Translations under genes and position numbers: made by a program
Assembly: GCA_034005175.1 (NCBI GenBank)
Contig: JAVEVF010000021.1
Coordinates: 1-23,610, forward strand
Direction of reading: 5' to 3'
Length of the DNA stretch: 23,610 nucleotides
DNA from: JAVEVF01 sp034005175
GTDB lineage: Bacteria; Actinomycetota; Coriobacteriia; Anaerosomatales; SLCP01
The notes under the pieces: generated by a model
Database searches by the model: none
The model's input: the letters and a program-made list of their open reading frames with translations, nothing else
What the model was told of the DNA's origin: nothing
Shown here: in pieces, positions 21,185 through 23,610 of the stretch
How the letters are laid out: each line of letters begins with the position of its first letter
Position numbering within the stretch: the first letter of the stretch is position 1

Positions 21185-23059
21185 GTGTCTCCGACAGCTC
21201 GCATCTCGTGGTTCTTGCTGCTTGCAGCGGTGGCAACGGTGCCGCTCGTAGTGGGAACGGTGCCGTTCGGATCGCAGCTCATGCTAAGCCCCTTCAGCTC
21301 ACCTGCAGTGACGTTGCTTGGTGTGCTGGTTGGCGCATCTGCTCTTGCGTGGGTGATCGCGTTCGCGCGCGGAGAAGCGCCTCTGCGCTATCACGCTTTG
21401 CTGCTTGCCATCGCGGCCATGCTGGTGCTCATGGCCGTCGCCACTCTGCGCTCACTGGACTCGCTGTACTCGCTCTTCGGCGACGGCGATGACCTCAATG
21501 GGCTGCTCGTGTACAGCAGCTTGGCTCTGACGACATTTCTCGCACTCGCACACTGCACGAACAGCAAGCGTGTCGCGACCCTCACATCCACCGTCATCTA
21601 CTCTGGGGCGGTGGTGGCAGGAATCGCGCTCTTCCAGCAGCTCTTTGCCGTGGATGTGTTCAGGGAGGTGCCCGCCGAGCAGTGGGCGGAGATCGGTTGG
21701 CTCGTTACCCAAGGAGCATCCACCCTCGGGAACCCGAACTTCACCGGCAACTGGTTAGTATTCCCCGCCACACTCGCGCTCTACCGCGCTGTGCGCCCTG
21801 GCCAGGAGCGCTCGCATGCCATCCGCAACGCTATCATCGCGGTGCTGCTGCTCGTCGCGCTCGTGCTCACGCTCACACGTGGCGCATGGATCGGGATAGG
21901 GGTCGCCGGGGCGGTGTGGCTTGCCGTGACCTTCGTTCGCAACCGGCGATTGCCGAGAGAGTTCGCGGTCGCTGCAGGCGTAGCTGGCCTGGTGCTCGTG
22001 GGGATCCTCGTGTTCGCGGGCTCCGAGCTCGCGCGGCGTGTCTCCGAGCTGTTCAGTCCGGGCCTTCATGGGCTCACTGGGCGCACACTCGTCTGGGGCG
22101 AGGCTCTTGCCATCATCCGCTCCTATCCCCTTCTCGGGACAGGGCCTGCCGCCTTTCGCCTGGGGTGGTACGCGGTTCGCACCATCCCCGGGCTGGTTGC
22201 CGGCGCAAACGTGGTGGCGACCGACGCACACTCCGTCCCTCTGACGATCGCTGCCACTGCAGGGATCCCAGCGCTCGCGTGTGCAGGCACCGCATTTCTC
22301 GGCACCCTCGTGACCTCGGGCAAGCTCGTATGGAACCGCGGCTCGCGCGTCTCTAGCGACTACATCGCGTGGTGGGCTTCTGCCCTCGCGCTCGGCGTGA
22401 CGTCGCTTGCCGCGATGAGCACCGCTCCCTTCCTGCTCGCGCTCTTCCTAGCGATGGGCGTGCTTCTTGCCCCCTTATCGCGGGAGATTACCGTGTCGTC
22501 GCACGCGCGTGTCGCCTACGCCACGCTTCTTGGCGTGCTTGGCCTTGCAAGCGTCCTTAACGGCGGCGTGCAAGGTATCAGCCACTCCAATGCGCGCGCC
22601 GCTCTCGCCATCTCTCCCCAAGCGGTACGCGCAGTGGCCGAGAACCCACCGTACAGCGGGACTCTTGCCGCCATCGCCGCACGTCTCGAGAGCCAGCAGC
22701 TTCTTGCCGCGGCCTCCACGATGGGAAGCGCCTCTGTGGCCTCGGAGATCGAGACCATCTACGAGCCGCTAGTCCGCAGACACCCGAATGACTACGAGTT
22801 TCTGATGTGGTGGAGCACTCAGCTCTTCATCGCTGGAGACGCCCTTGACGACCACAGCCTCCTCGAGCGCGGGCTCGAGATCTCGGAAAGAGCGATCGAG
22901 CTCTATCCCAACGCGGTGCCGCTGCGCACCAACCGCGCTCGGGCGCTCCTCGAGCTCGGGCGAACAGATGAGGCGCGGGCCGAGCTCGCGCCCTACGCTA
23001 GCAAGGAAAGCGTGGACTATCCCGCTCTCGACGAGGTCTGGGCGGCGCTCGGCCAGTAG
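21185..23059 (+). CDS. O-antigen ligase family protein with TPR-like C-terminal domain
   Basis: A 624-residue membrane protein with an N-terminal set of roughly a dozen hydrophobic segments and a soluble tail of about 170 residues. Family blocks are ASTLGNPNFTGNWLVFPATL, LTLTRGAWIGIGVAG (Arg in the cytoplasmic/periplasmic loop), GRTLVWGEALAIIRSYPLLG with TGPAAFRLGW, and ATDAHSVPL with the catalytic-type His. These match the O-antigen ligase/PglL-like family that polymerises glycans or transfers them to lipid or protein. The tail ends with TPR-like repeats (LEISERAIELYPNAVPLRTN, RALLELGRTDEARAEL). The GTG start has AAGGAG 7 bases upstream. It is divergent from the other ligase-like gene and ends before a strong hairpin. 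The acceptor is unknown. Confidence 0.87.
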   Translation: MSPTARISWFLLLAAVATVPLVVGTVPFGSQLMLSPFSSPAVTLLGVLVGASALAWVIAFARGEAPLRYHALLLAIAAMLVLMAVATLRSLDSLYSLFGDGDDLNGLLVYSSLALTTFLALAHCTNSKRVATLTSTVIYSGAVVAGIALFQQLFAVDVFREVPAEQWAEIGWLVTQGASTLGNPNFTGNWLVFPATLALYRAVRPGQERSHAIRNAIIAVLLLVALVLTLTRGAWIGIGVAGAVWLAVTFVRNRRLPREFAVAAGVAGLVLVGILVFAGSELARRVSELFSPGLHGLTGRTLVWGEALAIIRSYPLLGTGPAAFRLGWYAVRTIPGLVAGANVVATDAHSVPLTIAATAGIPALACAGTAFLGTLVTSGKLVWNRGSRVSSDYIAWWASALALGVTSLAAMSTAPFLLALFLAMGVLLAPLSREITVSSHARVAYATLLGVLGLASVLNGGVQGISHSNARAALAISPQAVRAVAENPPYSGTLAAIAARLESQQLLAAASTMGSASVASEIETIYEPLVRRHPNDYEFLMWWSTQLFIAGDALDDHSLLERGLEISERAIELYPNAVPLRTNRARALLELGRTDEARAELAPYASKESVDYPALDEVWAALGQ

Positions 23060-23123
23060 CGAGCCGATTCCACCCCTCAGGCCAAGCGCTCGCGCAAAGA
23101 CCGCTCTCTTTCCCACATACGAA

Positions 23124-23149
23124 CGACGGCCGCCCGGAGGCGGCCGTCG
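23124..23149. terminator. Strong hairpin between convergent genes, probable bidirectional terminator
   Basis: GACGGCCGCC and GGCGGCCGTC arms, extended by an outer C-G pair, form an 11-bp GC stem with a CGGA loop. It lies between the plus-strand ligase-like gene (ends 23059) and the minus-strand cytochrome (ends 23174). Neither side has a real U tract, which is usual for GC-rich genomes. Confidence 0.75.
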
Positions 23150-23173
23150 CATGGTACTAGAGGTGCTTATGCG

Positions 23174-23610
23174 CTACTTGCGGGTGAAGTCGGTGACGTT
23201 GCCCTTCACGTGGTACGCCGTGCCGCCGCTGAGACCGAAGTAGCCCTCGCCGTGGCACTTGAGGCAGGTTCCGTCGTTGATGTTGCCGGGCGTGGTATGC
23301 CAAGCGGTGGCACCCTCCACGACGCGAAGCTCGGGGTTGGCCGTACCGGTGGCCGACGGGTTACCATCCGTGTCACGCAGGGTGCGGTCGCCTGTGTACA
23401 TCCACAGGTTGCCTGAGCTGACGATCTTGTACTCGGCAGCACCAGAAGCGTTGACCTCCTTGACGGAGATATTGCGGTTGGCGTGCGGGAAGGCCGAGCT
23501 GTTGGTGGCCTGGCCGACCATGTCGTGGCACGCAGCACACTTGCTGTCCGTGGCGGTGTGGCAGGGGCCGCAGCCGCGAATCATGCTGGTCTGGTGACCA
23601 GTCATGACCT
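23174..23610 (-). CDS. Multiheme c-type cytochrome, C-terminal fragment
   Basis: The frame is open to the right edge, so the N-terminus and any signal peptide are outside the window; an internal ATG at 23605 is probably not the true start. In the 143 residues from that Met there are three CxxCH heme-attachment motifs: CGPCH at 12-16, CAACH at 23-27 and CLKCH at 114-118. His103 and His132 are possible distal ligands. An 86-residue heme-free segment with polar, beta-like character separates the second and third motifs. Such proteins act outside the membrane in anaerobic electron transfer. More hemes may lie upstream. Family and partner cannot be assigned from the fragment. Confidence 0.88.
   Translation of the reverse strand, partial: VMTGHQTSMIRGCGPCHTATDSKCAACHDMVGQATNSSAFPHANRNISVKEVNASGAAEYKIVSSGNLWMYTGDRTLRDTDGNPSATGTANPELRVVEGATAWHTTPGNINDGTCLKCHGEGYFGLSGGTAYHVKGNVTDFTRK

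Noticed and set aside
1..23610. Search for tRNA, rRNA, CRISPR, insertion-sequence ends and phage genes
   Set aside because: No clover-leaf-like tRNA, repeat-spacer pattern, transposase or integrase motif was seen by reading; a dedicated search was not possible.

Overview
The window is GC-rich bacterial chromosome with GTG starts, very short or overlapping gene junctions and several -10 boxes without an obvious -35. These traits, a YerC/YecD-type TrpR-like protein next to dnaE, citramalate-based isoleucine synthesis and a multiheme c-type cytochrome suggest an anaerobic high-GC Gram-positive, perhaps an actinobacterium of the Coriobacteriia type. The lineage is an inference from gene content; there is no rRNA or other marker here.

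Left part (1-6,798), all on the minus strand. In transcription order it holds leuB, a membrane polymerase/ligase of the O-antigen family, ilvE, cimA, a fumarylacetoacetate-hydrolase-family enzyme, a TrpR-like DNA-binding protein and the first 104 codons of dnaE. It is mainly branched-chain amino acid synthesis, but a surface-polysaccharide membrane protein is inserted between leuB and ilvE and translationally coupled to leuB.

Middle and right part (6,870-23,059): a surface-glycan locus. On the plus strand are a GT4 glycosyltransferase and a CapD/WbpM-like nucleotide-sugar dehydratase. On the minus strand, leuD lies between that pair and a GDP-mannose module (manC-gmd). Further right, still on the minus strand, a tight operon runs from an O-antigen-ligase-like protein through two GT2 glycosyltransferases to a polysaccharide deacetylase fused to a Wzx-type flippase. 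A second small unit (GT2-GT4) follows with its own TATAAT box. A second large O-antigen-ligase-like protein with a TPR-like tail is transcribed divergently on the plus strand. Together these would make GDP-mannose-derived and 4,6-dehydrated sugars, assemble a lipid-linked oligosaccharide, perhaps deacetylate it, flip it and polymerise or transfer it. No priming phosphoglycosyl transferase lies in the window.

Right edge: a strong 11-bp hairpin separates the convergent glycan locus from the C-terminal part of a multiheme cytochrome that runs off the window.

Most unusual points: the deacetylase-flippase fusion; the CapD-like protein, in which the Met/Tyr and Lys positions of the dehydratase active site are Val and Glu; the leuB-polymerase-ilvE arrangement; and a recurrent -10/6-nt/start-codon layout pointing to leaderless mRNAs. 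I saw no tRNA, rRNA, CRISPR array, insertion sequence or integrase. No stretch over 300 bases lacks a gene; the longest is 264 bases (13,036-13,299).
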